Origin: Halolactibacillus miurensis
Lineage (GTDB): Bacteria > Bacillota > Bacilli > Bacillales > Amphibacillaceae
DNA: 64,000 nucleotides
Reading direction: 5' to 3'
Assembly: GCF_900116255.1 (NCBI RefSeq)
Contig: NZ_FPAI01000008.1
Coordinates: 1-64,000, forward strand
The translations under genes were made by a program, and so were the position numbers. The notes under the pieces were generated by a model, which saw nothing but the letters and a program-made list of their open reading frames with translations, searched no databases and had not been told where the DNA came from. Below are positions 9,220 through 17,501 of this stretch, in pieces. Every line of letters starts with the position of its first letter. Positions within the stretch are counted from its first letter, which is position 1.

Positions 9220-10959
9220 TTAGGCGGTCACAAACGCGTCCACTCTTTTCATGACGGCTTGTTCAATCGCATTGAGTTTTGATTTTGTTTCAAGTTCTGC
9301 TTTACCAGTCACACCGAAATAAAACTTCACTTTCGGCTCTGTACCAGATGGACGCACACAGAACCAAGACCCATCATTTAAGAAATATTTCAATACGTTT
9401 GATTTTGGTAGATCAATCGTAGACGCTTGATCTGTTTTTACTTCTTTTCGTTGACTTGTCTGATAATCTTCAATCGCCGCAACAGTAAACTCACTTACCT
9501 CAGTAGGAGGTGTTTCTCTAAAATCACGGATTAATGCGTCAATTTTTTCAGAGCCTTCTTTACCTTTTAACGTGAGTGATCGCAGTGATTCATAGTAAAA
9601 ACCATACTTTTCAAATAGTGCTTCTAGCCCTTGGTAAAGCGTCTTACCTTGTTGTTTATAGTAAGCAGCGACTTCAGCCGCTAGCATCGCTGCTTGGACG
9701 GCATCTTTATCACGGACAAAGTCACCAACTAAATAGCCATAGCTTTCTTCATAACCGAATAAGAATTCACGCTCATCTGATTCAAAGTTATAAATTTGTT
9801 CACCAATAAATTTAAAACCTGTTAAGGTATCGATTGTCGTTAGTCCATGATATTCAGCAATATCACGGCCAATTTCACTCGTGACGATTGTTTTTAACAC
9901 CGTTAAGTTTTTATTGAAATGGTTCGTTTTCTTTTTCGCTTCAATTAAGTAATCAAGCATTAGCGCACCGACTTGGTTACCCGTTAAGACGACAAACTCA
10001 CCGTCATTATTTTTAGTCGCCACACCCACACGGTCAGCATCTGGATCCGTTCCTATTAAAATATCCGCATCCGTTTCCATTCCTTGTTTAATAGCTAAAG
10101 TGAACGCTTCACTTTCTTCTGGGTTAGGTGATTTTACGGTACTAAACATTGGATCAGGTAATTCTTGTTCTTTTACGACATCAACATGGGTAAAGCCCAT
10201 ATTTTGAAGCGCTTCTCTAACCGGTAAATTACCTGTCCCGTGAAGAGGTGTGAAAATAATTTTCAATTCATCCTGGACAGATGCAATCATATCTTTATCT
10301 TGTACAATCGATAATAAAGCCGCTTGATAAGCACGGTCAATATTTTCTCCTACCATCTCAATCAAGTTTGCTGCCTTCAGTTCCGCTTCGTTACCTGCTG
10401 AAATCGTTAGTTCATTTTCAACCGCATTTACTTCAGCAACGATTTGTTCTGCCTCATCAAGTAACACTTGGCATCCCTGGTCGTTGTAAACTTTAAAACC
10501 GTTATATTCTGGTGGATTATGACTGGCAGTTACCATGATGCCGCTAAAGCAATTGAGATGACGTACCGCATACGATAACTCTGGTGTTGGTCTGAGTGCA
10601 TCAAACACATAAGCCTTAATCCCGTGGGTTGCGAGTACTTTTGCTGCTTCCATAGAAAATTCCGGCGATTTAAACCGTGAATCATAAGCAATCACGACGC
10701 CGCGTTTTTTCGCTTCTTCACCATTTTTCTCAATGTAGTTACTTAAACCTTTCGCCGCTTTACGGATTGTATAAATATTTAAGCGATTCGTTCCTGGTCC
10801 TAATTCCCCGCGCATACCGCCGGTACCAAATTCAAGGTTTTTGTAGAAACTGTCTTCTAACTTCTTCTCATCATCTTTCATTTCATCTAACTGTTGTTTT
10901 AATTCTGCGTCAAGCTGTTCTGCTTGTAGCCATTTTTCATAAGCTTGTTTATAGCTCAT
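9220..10959 (-). CDS. pgcA: Phosphoglucomutase / phospho-sugar mutase
   Basis: Cytoplasmic alpha-phosphoglucomutase interconverting glucose 1- and 6-phosphate, for cell-envelope UDP-glucose and for sugar catabolism. Signature sites are all present: phosphoserine loop TASHNP with Ser146, magnesium loop [10 protein letters not shown], sugar-binding loop GYEESYGY and the phosphate loop [13 protein letters not shown] near the C-terminus. Length 579 residues matches Bacillus PgcA (YhxB). The start has AGGGGGCG upstream. The gene stands between two terminators, so it is monocistronic although embedded among glycan genes. Confidence 0.95.
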   Translation of the reverse strand: MSYKQAYEKWLQAEQLDAELKQQLDEMKDDEKKLEDSFYKNLEFGTGGMRGELGPGTNRLNIYTIRKAAKGLSNYIEKNGEEAKKRGVVIAYDSRFKSPEFSMEAAKVLATHGIKAYVFDALRPTPELSYAVRHLNCFSGIMVTASHNPPEYNGFKVYNDQGCQVLLDEAEQIVAEVNAVENELTISAGNEAELKAANLIEMVGENIDRAYQAALLSIVQDKDMIASVQDELKIIFTPLHGTGNLPVREALQNMGFTHVDVVKEQELPDPMFSTVKSPNPEESEAFTLAIKQGMETDADILIGTDPDADRVGVATKNNDGEFVVLTGNQVGALMLDYLIEAKKKTNHFNKNLTVLKTIVTSEIGRDIAEYHGLTTIDTLTGFKFIGEQIYNFESDEREFLFGYEESYGYLVGDFVRDKDAVQAAMLAAEVAAYYKQQGKTLYQGLEALFEKYGFYYESLRSLTLKGKEGSEKIDALIRDFRETPPTEVSEFTVAAIEDYQTSQRKEVKTDQASTIDLPKSNVLKYFLNDGSWFCVRPSGTEPKVKFYFGVTGKAELETKSKLNAIEQAVMKRVDAFVTA

Positions 10960-11034
10960 TTGTTTCGCCCCCTAAACAATTGATAGTGCTTACACGTCTT
11001 TATTATACCAGAAATAGCTAACTTGTGAATAAAA

Positions 11035-11076
11035 AAAACGAAAAGAGTTACCGATAAGGTAAATTCTTTTCGTTTT
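11035..11076 (-). terminator. Terminator of the GH42 gene
   Basis: The arms 11035-11052 and 11058-11076 pair with one mismatch around a GATAA loop; on the minus strand eight T follow. Confidence 0.88.
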
Positions 11077-11118
11077 TACTTTATTTGATGATCAACATGC
11101 ATGATTGTTCGTGTTTTT

Positions 11119-13182
11119 TTACTTTTCTTGTTTCAATACCGCAACACCAAATGGTGCGAGGTTTAAGTTGTCTGTTACTGTTTCATCCGTCAACAGCTCC
11201 ACATACGCTTGGTCGAGTCTGACTGTCACCGCAGTAGGGTTAAAGTTCATCACAAAAATATAAGCCGCTTCATTACTTTCACGTTTACTTACCTGAACAC
11301 CCTCAGGTAGCTCACCTGAAAAAGCAGGTGTGATATTCAGTCTATCGATTAACGACCGGTAAAAATCTTGTTGGAACCTAAGCTCAAATCGAGCCGCTTG
11401 ATAATAAGCTTGACCTTCACCGAGCGTATTAACCGTCAGTGCTGGGTAGCCTTGGTAAAAGTCTTGATCATACGTCATCAACGTAGCTGCTGTTTCAGTA
11501 TGGGCCAGGTCACATAATTCTTTAATGCGATATGTGCCATTTAAAGCTAACGCATTACCGACTAGTGTCGTAGCAGCATTGTATTCCCCGTCACTTAACG
11601 CATCGATTTCTTCTGACCAAATACCTAACGTCGTTCTTAGTGGTCCTGGGAACCCGCCTAAATGGGTCAAGTCTGTTTCATTCACAATCCCTGACCAGTA
11701 AGTGGAGACAAATGTGCCACCCTTTCTTACATAGTCTTCAATTTTCTCACCGACTCCACTTCGAACCATATATAGCATTGGGGCAACGACGAGTGTGTAA
11801 GGAGATAAATCACGTTCTTCGCTAATCACATCGACATTTATACCAAGCGCATGTAAGGCACGATAATGTTCTAATACAGTTTCCTCATAGTGGACGCCGA
11901 TATTACGCGGGCCTTGACTGTCGTTAATGGCCCAACGGTTTTCAGTATCAAAAATAAGGGCCACTTTAGCATGAATCCGCGTGCCAACAACCTCTTTTAA
12001 TGCTTCAAGTGAATGGCCAACCTCCGTCACTTCTTTAAATACACGGGTATGTTCATGACCCACATGATCAACCACTGCTCCGTGGAATTTTTCACTGGAT
12101 CCTCTACTTTTACGCCACTGGAAATATTGGACCGAATCAGACCCATGGGCGACCGCTTGAAGTGAACTTAAGTGATGCATCCCTGGTTTCTTTAACTTAC
12201 TAATGTCTTGCCAGTTCGTCAGACTTGGTGTGGATTCCATTAATAAGAAGGGTTTCCCGTCTTTTAATGAACGGAACCAATCATGATTCATCGCCGTATA
12301 GCTCGCAACCGTTAAATCATCTTTAGCCCCGTGCCAAGTAGGATAGGAATCCCATGAGACGATATCTAAGTCATCTTTAAATCGGTCATAGTTTAAGCCA
12401 TCAAATAACTCCATAAAGTTTGCGGTGACTGGAATATCTGGATTTTTCGCCTTAAGTGGTTTGACTTCGTGGCGATAAAAATCAAGTGTTTGATCAGTCA
12501 CAAATCGCTTCCAATCAAGATTTTGACCGTGGACAAACTCTTCACCGTGTGGCGCTGGTGACTCGACTTGAGTAAATGATGTGTACGTATGACTCCAAAA
12601 GGTTGTCCACCATGCTTCGTTTAACTGATCAAGTGTTCTATATTTTTCTTCAACCCACTCGCGGAAGGCTTGTTGACAATAATCGCAATGACAATCGCCG
12701 CCATACTCATTGGAAATATGCCAGCCTAACACTGCCGGGTGGTTGCTATAGCGTTCTGCTAACTTTGTATTCATGATCGTTGTTTTCTCGCGGTACACAG
12801 GTGAGGTGTAACAATGATTATGACGCATGCCGTGTAAGTTACGCTTACGGTGTTCGTTTACCCGCAACACTTCTGGATATTTTTCTGACATCCACGTTGG
12901 ACGAGCACCGGTCGGTGTCGCTAAAAAGACGGACACGCCATTGTCGTATAACCGGTTAATCACTTCATCTAACCACTCAAAATCAAATACCCCTTCTGTC
13001 GGTTCTAATTTAGCCCATGAGAAAATCCCGACCGACATGACATTGACTTTTGCTTGTTTCATTAAGCGTAAATCTTCCTCAAATATTTGCGGATCATGGG
13101 CCCATTGTTCTGGGTTATAATCCGCTCCGTGTAACATCACAGGGTTTTTTGTTACTGATTGACACATATTATTCACCTTCAT
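11119..13182 (-). CDS. GH42 beta-galactosidase
   Basis: Intracellular (no signal peptide) GH42 enzyme releasing galactose from beta-galactosides, in Bacilli often galacto-oligosaccharides from pectic galactan. The catalytic acid/base is Glu159 (WHISNEYGG) and the nucleophile Glu316 (LLMESTPS). The four zinc cysteines of the family are present: Cys124, Cys164, Cys166 and Cys169. A TIM barrel fills about 15-395, then a trimerisation domain and a small beta domain end at 687, the normal length. It lies 131 bp downstream of an AraC gene on the same strand and may be co-transcribed or activated by it. A cre-like AAGCGCTT core lies in the gap. Confidence 0.94.
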   Translation of the reverse strand: MKVNNMCQSVTKNPVMLHGADYNPEQWAHDPQIFEEDLRLMKQAKVNVMSVGIFSWAKLEPTEGVFDFEWLDEVINRLYDNGVSVFLATPTGARPTWMSEKYPEVLRVNEHRKRNLHGMRHNHCYTSPVYREKTTIMNTKLAERYSNHPAVLGWHISNEYGGDCHCDYCQQAFREWVEEKYRTLDQLNEAWWTTFWSHTYTSFTQVESPAPHGEEFVHGQNLDWKRFVTDQTLDFYRHEVKPLKAKNPDIPVTANFMELFDGLNYDRFKDDLDIVSWDSYPTWHGAKDDLTVASYTAMNHDWFRSLKDGKPFLLMESTPSLTNWQDISKLKKPGMHHLSSLQAVAHGSDSVQYFQWRKSRGSSEKFHGAVVDHVGHEHTRVFKEVTEVGHSLEALKEVVGTRIHAKVALIFDTENRWAINDSQGPRNIGVHYEETVLEHYRALHALGINVDVISEERDLSPYTLVVAPMLYMVRSGVGEKIEDYVRKGGTFVSTYWSGIVNETDLTHLGGFPGPLRTTLGIWSEEIDALSDGEYNAATTLVGNALALNGTYRIKELCDLAHTETAATLMTYDQDFYQGYPALTVNTLGEGQAYYQAARFELRFQQDFYRSLIDRLNITPAFSGELPEGVQVSKRESNEAAYIFVMNFNPTAVTVRLDQAYVELLTDETVTDNLNLAPFGVAVLKQEK

Positions 13183-13237
13183 TTTCTTATATAATTAACT
13201 CATTGACAAAACGTCAGTTATTCCGTTCACTTTTAGT

Positions 13238-13251
13238 ATAAAGCGCTTCCT
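13238..13251 (-). promoter_or_regulatory. cre-like site upstream of GH42
   Basis: ATAAAGCGCTTCCT keeps the central AANCGNTT core but matches only about 10 of 14 cre positions. A TATACT -10 hexamer overlaps it on the minus strand without a good -35 box, which would fit an activator-dependent promoter. Confidence 0.35.
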
Positions 13252-13313
13252 AACTGATTAATAGGGGGAAAATAATCTACTCAAGGTTCAGATTATTAAA
13301 CTTTTTCATCCCA

Positions 13314-14159
13314 TTAATCTTTTTTGTGTGTATCACGGTACTGTTTCGGTGTCATCCCCGTCTTCGTTTTAAAGGTTGAGACAAAATGACTGACCGCATT
13401 ATAACCGACCATCTCGGCAATTTCTCTTAACGTGAGCGTGACATCCGTCAATAAGAGTCGTTTGGCTTCACGCATGCGCAGTTGAACTAAAAAGGCATAC
13501 GGACTAAGACCGAAGGTCTCGTGAAATAACTTATTGATATGTTGCGGACTTAAATGCGCATGGGCACTCATTTCTTGCAGGCCGATATTGTCCTGGAAGT
13601 GCGCTTCTAAAAAGTCAACAATTGGCCTGACCCGGCTAAACGATTGATTCTTTGTTAGAGCTGATTCAATCTCTCCGTATTGTTTAATGGTCATTAAAAT
13701 GTCATACATATAACTCGAGCGAATAAAACTTTCACTGATCGTCTCTTCATGTTGATCCGTTAAAAAGCGAAACACGCGGTCAATACTTGTTTTAAAGACA
13801 CCGGGAGTCTTTTCTTGATAAACGGCCGCTTGATTCATGGCAAGTACGTCTAAAATTTTATCAACAGCTTCACCACCAAACGTTGCATACACGGTTGACC
13901 ACGTCTCTGTTTTATCATAATTCGGATGATAACTATGCGCTGTATACGGCGGCAGCAACAACCCTTCTCCTGGTTTTAGCGTAATCGTTTGATCGATACA
14001 CGTAATGACCCCTTCACCTTCAATTGTTTGAAGCCAGTGATAGTAGGGGTAACCTTCCGGGCGTTCAAAGTCCAGTTCTTTCGGGTTATACCCAATCGAA
14101 TCTAGATAAATCGGTACGTTATGATGATCGGTATACGTATACCTAATTTTCTTCTCCAT
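13314..14159 (-). CDS. AraC-family regulator of the GH42 gene
   Basis: DNA-binding sugar-responsive regulator. The N-terminal half (about 15-150) is a cupin-like AraC ligand domain (LKPGEGLLLPPYTAHSYHP). The C-terminal 100 residues hold two helix-turn-helix motifs: LQEMSAHAHLSPQHINKLF and the family end EIAEMVGYNAVSHFVSTFK. 281 residues is usual. It lies directly upstream of the GH42 gene on the same strand, so it most likely activates that gene. A perfect 14-bp palindrome overlaps its first codons. Confidence 0.9.
   Translation of the reverse strand: MEKKIRYTYTDHHNVPIYLDSIGYNPKELDFERPEGYPYYHWLQTIEGEGVITCIDQTITLKPGEGLLLPPYTAHSYHPNYDKTETWSTVYATFGGEAVDKILDVLAMNQAAVYQEKTPGVFKTSIDRVFRFLTDQHEETISESFIRSSYMYDILMTIKQYGEIESALTKNQSFSRVRPIVDFLEAHFQDNIGLQEMSAHAHLSPQHINKLFHETFGLSPYAFLVQLRMREAKRLLLTDVTLTLREIAEMVGYNAVSHFVSTFKTKTGMTPKQYRDTHKKD
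14130..14143. promoter_or_regulatory. Perfect 14-bp palindrome inside the AraC start region
   Basis: GGTATACGTATACC contains the TATACGTATA core seen upstream of both GH43 genes and the importer operon, and lies 16-29 bp inside the AraC gene. It could be an intragenic roadblock operator or chance; it also codes RYTYT. Confidence 0.3.
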
Positions 14160-14350
14160 CGTTCACATCCTCATCCCTCTATTAGGTTGATCGATACTGT
14201 TTATTTTTTAGTTTGACTACATAGGTCCCACATAGCCACCCCTTATGTTCTTAGTATAACTTATTAAGTTATTTTAACAAAGCCCTTTCCCTCCGATTGC
14301 TTGTTTCAACACCGTTTGACCATTAATTCGATAATCTTCTTAAAACAGCC

Positions 14351-14379
14351 TAGTCAAACGAGTGAATATGTTTTAAAAT
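14351..14379 (+). promoter_or_regulatory. Possible promoter of the PRPP synthetase gene
   Basis: TAGTCA (14351-14356), a 17-bp spacer and TAAAAT (14374-14379) lie about 37 bp before the start codon. The -35 box is weak. Confidence 0.4.
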
Positions 14380-14415
14380 AGACATGTTAAAGACCGAAAC
14401 ATAAAGGGAGCGAAT

Positions 14416-15378
14416 GTGGTGACAAATAATCAATTGAAAGATGAAGTAAAAGTATTTAGTTTAAGTTCAAATAAGCCATTAGCTGAGGCGATTGTTAAAG
14501 AACTAGGCATTGACTTAGGGGATTGCACAATTAAAACGTTCAGCGACGGTGAAATACAAATCAATATTGAGGAAACTGTACGTGGATACGATACTTACAT
14601 CATTCAATCTACTAATGATCCGTCGGATCAGCATTTAATGGAAACGTTAATTATGTTAGATGCCTTTAAGCGCGCATCAGCCAAAACCATTAACGTTGTT
14701 ATGCCTTACTTTGGTTACGCGAGACAAGACCGTAAAACGCGCTCACGTGAACCGATTACCGCTAAATTGATTGCTGATTTAATCGAAAAAGCAGGCGCTA
14801 CTCGTGTAATGGCGATGGATTTACATGCGACACAAGTACAAGGCTTTTTCGATATTCCAGTAGACCACTTAAATGGCCAACCGATTTTAGCTGATTATTT
14901 TATTGAGAAAAACTTAGAAGATGTCGTTGTCGTAGCACCAGATCACGGCAGTGTTAAACGCGCGCGCTCATTTGCAGAAAGACTCAACGCACCGATTGCG
15001 ATTCTTGACCGCCGGGGACCACGTGACACAGTTGAACATGGTCATTTATCTGTCGTAGGTGACGTTGAAAACCAAACGTGTATCTTAATTGATGACATCG
15101 TCGATACTGGCCGCCGCATTTCTACTGGCGCTGAAGTCCTGATCAAAACAGGCGCAAAAGAAGTCTATGCGACCTGTACGCACGCTGTTCTGTCTGGGAT
15201 TGCTAAACAAAACATCGAGCTGTCTCCGATTAAAGAACTCGTTGCAACAGATACGATTAATATCTCAGAAGACAAACGCTTTGATAAACTAACCGTTCTT
15301 TCAACCGCTGAACTATTCGCCGAAGCGATTCGTCGCGTACACTTTGAAGAACCTGTTAGTCCATTATTTAATTACTAA
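14416..15378 (+). CDS. prs: Ribose-phosphate pyrophosphokinase paralogue with altered catalytic loop
   Basis: Homologue of PRPP synthetase, which makes PRPP from ribose 5-phosphate and ATP. The whole fold is present: FSDGEIQINIEETVRG, the YFGYARQDRK ATP loop and the MDLHATQVQGFFDIPVDHL metal region. The flexible catalytic loop, however, reads DRRGPR (199-204) where Bacillus Prs has DKRRPR, so the catalytic Lys is Arg, and the PRPP-binding loop reads DDIVDTGRR (226-234) instead of DDIIDTAGT. GTG start with AAGGGAG upstream. It is not next to glmU, the usual site of prs, so a canonical copy probably exists elsewhere and this one may have lower activity or another role. Confidence 0.85.
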   Translation: MVTNNQLKDEVKVFSLSSNKPLAEAIVKELGIDLGDCTIKTFSDGEIQINIEETVRGYDTYIIQSTNDPSDQHLMETLIMLDAFKRASAKTINVVMPYFGYARQDRKTRSREPITAKLIADLIEKAGATRVMAMDLHATQVQGFFDIPVDHLNGQPILADYFIEKNLEDVVVVAPDHGSVKRARSFAERLNAPIAILDRRGPRDTVEHGHLSVVGDVENQTCILIDDIVDTGRRISTGAEVLIKTGAKEVYATCTHAVLSGIAKQNIELSPIKELVATDTINISEDKRFDKLTVLSTAELFAEAIRRVHFEEPVSPLFNY

Positions 15379-15385
15379 TCATTTA

Positions 15386-15420
15386 TAAAGAGAAGATGCC
15401 CCAGCATCCTCTCTTTATTT
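15386..15420 (+). terminator. Terminator of the prs-like gene
   Basis: TAAAGAG...GATGC pairs with GCATC..CTCTTTA around a CCCA loop, with one bulge, followed by TTT. Confidence 0.75.
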
Positions 15421-15666
15421 CACTTTATTGTAATCGCTTTTATATTTGTTCTTTCTATTCTTTTTAATCTTATCCACCTTTTTTATCCTCCATCACTCAA
15501 GGCGTTCGACACCTCTCAATGAATCAGATAGGTAAGTTAAAATTACAATTATACCCAAAATATTATATATGATATCTTTACTTTTTCATACTGAGAATCC
15601 TTTTTGTTCTTATTTTATCGCTTTCATGTTAATATGAAATTAAGACATAATACGAGGAGAGATTAC

Positions 15667-16548
15667 ATGGACAAGAAACGTTTAATTATTTATCCGCTAT
15701 TATTTTTAATTACCCTCGCCATTGCCACCCTTGGCTTTACTCGCTTTGGTTTCGATGGTCTGATTCTACCGATGGGGGTTACCTATCTCTATTTCACAAT
15801 GATCTTCCTCATTGCGACCGCCATTAAGAACAACTCTATCGTTGATATCGGTTGGGGTATGGGATTTGTGATTGGTAGTTGGGCTACTTTACTGACGACA
15901 GATGACAAAACAACGTTATCTTATATCGTTGTCGGCTTTATTACCTTCTGGGGATTACGGCTAAGTCTAAGATTGTTAAGACGAAATTACGGGAAACCTG
16001 AAGATTTCCGTTACCGTCAATGGCGCGAGGAGTGGGGAGACAATGTCGTCCTGATTGCCTTCTTCCGAGTATTCATGGTTCAAGGCATTATTAATTTCGT
16101 CGTTGGCTCTGCCGGTTACGCGGTTATAAAATATAATACGTTTGATTTTACTGGTGTTGGTCAGTGGCTTGTTTATATTGGCTTAGCCATTGCTTTTACC
16201 GGACTATTCTTTGAAGTTGTTGGCGATGAACAGTTACGTCAGCATATTAAAAAGGGCACACGGACGTTGTTACAGTCTGGCCTTTGGTCAGTGACCCGAC
16301 ACCCGAACTATTTCGGCGAGATTCTCATTTGGATTGGCCTTTACATCGCTGGTCTGTCCATGCTTGTGGCGGATGAGATTTCCGTTATCTTCTATGTTTC
16401 ACTCATTCTTTCACCTGTGATTATGAGTACGGTTCTAATTAAAATCTCGACACCGCTCCTAGAAAAAAACATGGAAAAATATGATGGCTGGGAAGACTAT
16501 AAAAAACGCGTACCAATGATTTTCCCTTGGGGGAAAACGGACGCTTAA
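15667..16548 (+). CDS. DUF1295 membrane protein
   Basis: Polytopic membrane protein of the DUF1295 family, related to steroid 5-alpha-reductase and isoprenylcysteine methyltransferase folds. Family motifs are SIVDIGWG, YRQWREEWG and GLWSVTRHPNYFGE near the C-terminus. About eight hydrophobic segments. The real substrate in Bacilli is not known to me. I chose the ATG at 15667 (293 residues), which has GAGGAGAG 6 bases upstream; an earlier in-frame ATG at 15604 has no ribosome site and would add a charged non-conserved tail. The gene is monocistronic and ends at a strong terminator. Confidence 0.85.
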   Translation: MDKKRLIIYPLLFLITLAIATLGFTRFGFDGLILPMGVTYLYFTMIFLIATAIKNNSIVDIGWGMGFVIGSWATLLTTDDKTTLSYIVVGFITFWGLRLSLRLLRRNYGKPEDFRYRQWREEWGDNVVLIAFFRVFMVQGIINFVVGSAGYAVIKYNTFDFTGVGQWLVYIGLAIAFTGLFFEVVGDEQLRQHIKKGTRTLLQSGLWSVTRHPNYFGEILIWIGLYIAGLSMLVADEISVIFYVSLILSPVIMSTVLIKISTPLLEKNMEKYDGWEDYKKRVPMIFPWGKTDA

Positions 16549-16562
16549 ATACGATGACAACA

Positions 16563-16593
16563 GATGACGGTCACAGTGCCGTCATCTTTTTTT
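16563..16593 (+). terminator. Terminator of the DUF1295 gene
   Basis: GATGACGG (16563-16570) and CCGTCATC (16579-16586) form an 8-bp stem followed by seven T. Confidence 0.92.
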
Positions 16594-16681
16594 GTCTACC
16601 TTCGTCTGTTTATAATGCGGGAACATTAACGACATAATACCTTGCCTATTTTTTCACATTTTAAACAGGTTACTTTTTTGC

Positions 16682-16709
16682 TTGAAAATCAGCGTGAATC
16701 CGATATAAT
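16682..16709 (+). promoter_or_regulatory. queT promoter
   Basis: TTGAAA (16682-16687), a 16-bp spacer and a perfect TATAAT (16704-16709). The start of transcription would be near 16716, just before the preQ1 aptamer. Confidence 0.75.
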
Positions 16710-16732
16710 AGGAACGTTGCACAAAAATGTGT

Positions 16733-16776
16733 ACACGTGGTTCGCAATCATCCCACGTAAAAAAACTAGCAGGAGG
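16733..16776 (+). ncRNA. preQ1-I riboswitch
   Basis: The P1 stem ACGTGG / CCCACGT encloses the loop TTCGCAATCAT, followed by AAAAAAACTAGC, which are the hallmarks of the class I preQ1 aptamer. The A-rich tail and CTAGC run directly into the AGGAGG (16771-16776) of the next gene, so ligand binding should hide the ribosome site: translational control of queT by the queuosine precursor. Confidence 0.93.
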
Positions 16777-16783
16777 AAAAAAT

Positions 16784-17278
16784 ATGTTGAAAACAAAATC
16801 TTTAGTCACCAATGCGGTGATCGCGGCTCTTTATATAGCGATCTCGCTCGTACTCGAACCACTCAGTTTCATGAGTGTTCAGTTTCGTGTACCAGAAATG
16901 TTTAACCATTTGGTCATCTTTAGTCCAAGATACTTTTTTGGGATTGTTATGGGGGTTTTTATCACCAACCTCTTTAGCCCACTTGGCGTGTATGACCTGT
17001 TCTTTGGCGTGGGTCATTCCATCATATCACTCGGCTTACTCATTCTCATTCGCCGTTCAGTGAAAAACGTGAAAGCTTTGCTTGTCATTAATACGGTGAT
17101 TTTTACTGCGACGATGGCGATTATCGCGCTTGAGTTATATCTCGCACTAGAATTACCTTTCTGGGCTACTTATTTAACGACAGCCCTTGGCGAATTTGGT
17201 GTAATGGCGATTGGTGCACCAGTGATGTACGCCTTAAATAAATCACTAAACTTCAACAAAATTATCGAACAACTCTAA
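16784..17278 (+). CDS. queT: QueT-family queuosine precursor transporter
   Basis: Small integral membrane substrate-binding (S) component of an ECF-type importer for preQ1 or a related queuine precursor. 164 residues with about five hydrophobic helices; the family motif LSFMSVQFRVPEMFNHL lies near residues 27-45. The ATG at 16784 follows AGGAGG of the preQ1-I riboswitch, which fixes both the start and the function; an upstream in-frame ATG at 16727 lies inside the aptamer and is not used. No ECF ATPase genes are adjacent, as usual for group II ECF systems. Confidence 0.94.
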   Translation: MLKTKSLVTNAVIAALYIAISLVLEPLSFMSVQFRVPEMFNHLVIFSPRYFFGIVMGVFITNLFSPLGVYDLFFGVGHSIISLGLLILIRRSVKNVKALLVINTVIFTATMAIIALELYLALELPFWATYLTTALGEFGVMAIGAPVMYALNKSLNFNKIIEQL

Positions 17279-17332
17279 TGATTGCCTTGTTTCTATAATA
17301 GAAATGAAGATTGGCTTGATGATGATCATAAA

Positions 17333-17366
17333 ACCATCCGTTCTTAAGTCAAAGCGGGTGGTTTTT
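17333..17366 (+). terminator. Terminator of queT
   Basis: ACCATCCG (17333-17340) pairs with CGGGTGGT (17355-17362) with one G-T pair; TTTT follows. Confidence 0.85.
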
Positions 17367-17384
17367 ACTATTTAGAAACAAAAA

Positions 17385-17464
17385 AAGCCTCCCCTGGCAC
17401 AATACCATCACCGATCACCTCTTGTTAATCGGATGACGACTTACTCAGTACTCTAGGGAGACTT
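17385..17464 (-). terminator. Branched terminator of the PAS-GGDEF gene
   Basis: On the minus strand AAGTCTCCCT pairs with GGGGAGGCTT, followed by TTTTTTTG. The 60-base interior contains a second hairpin CCGAT/ATCGG. It is unusually large for a plain terminator and starts 37 bases after the stop codon. Confidence 0.65.
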
Positions 17465-17501
17465 CTTTAATTATTATACAATTTTTTACCGATAGGGCTA
17501 A

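Noticed and set aside
14281-14415. Possible purine riboswitch before the PRPP synthetase gene
   Set aside because: No purine aptamer core (TATA...three-way junction loops) is visible; only a weak promoter.
16875-17063. Short frames inside queT
   Set aside because: Shadow frames of a well-supported gene under riboswitch control.
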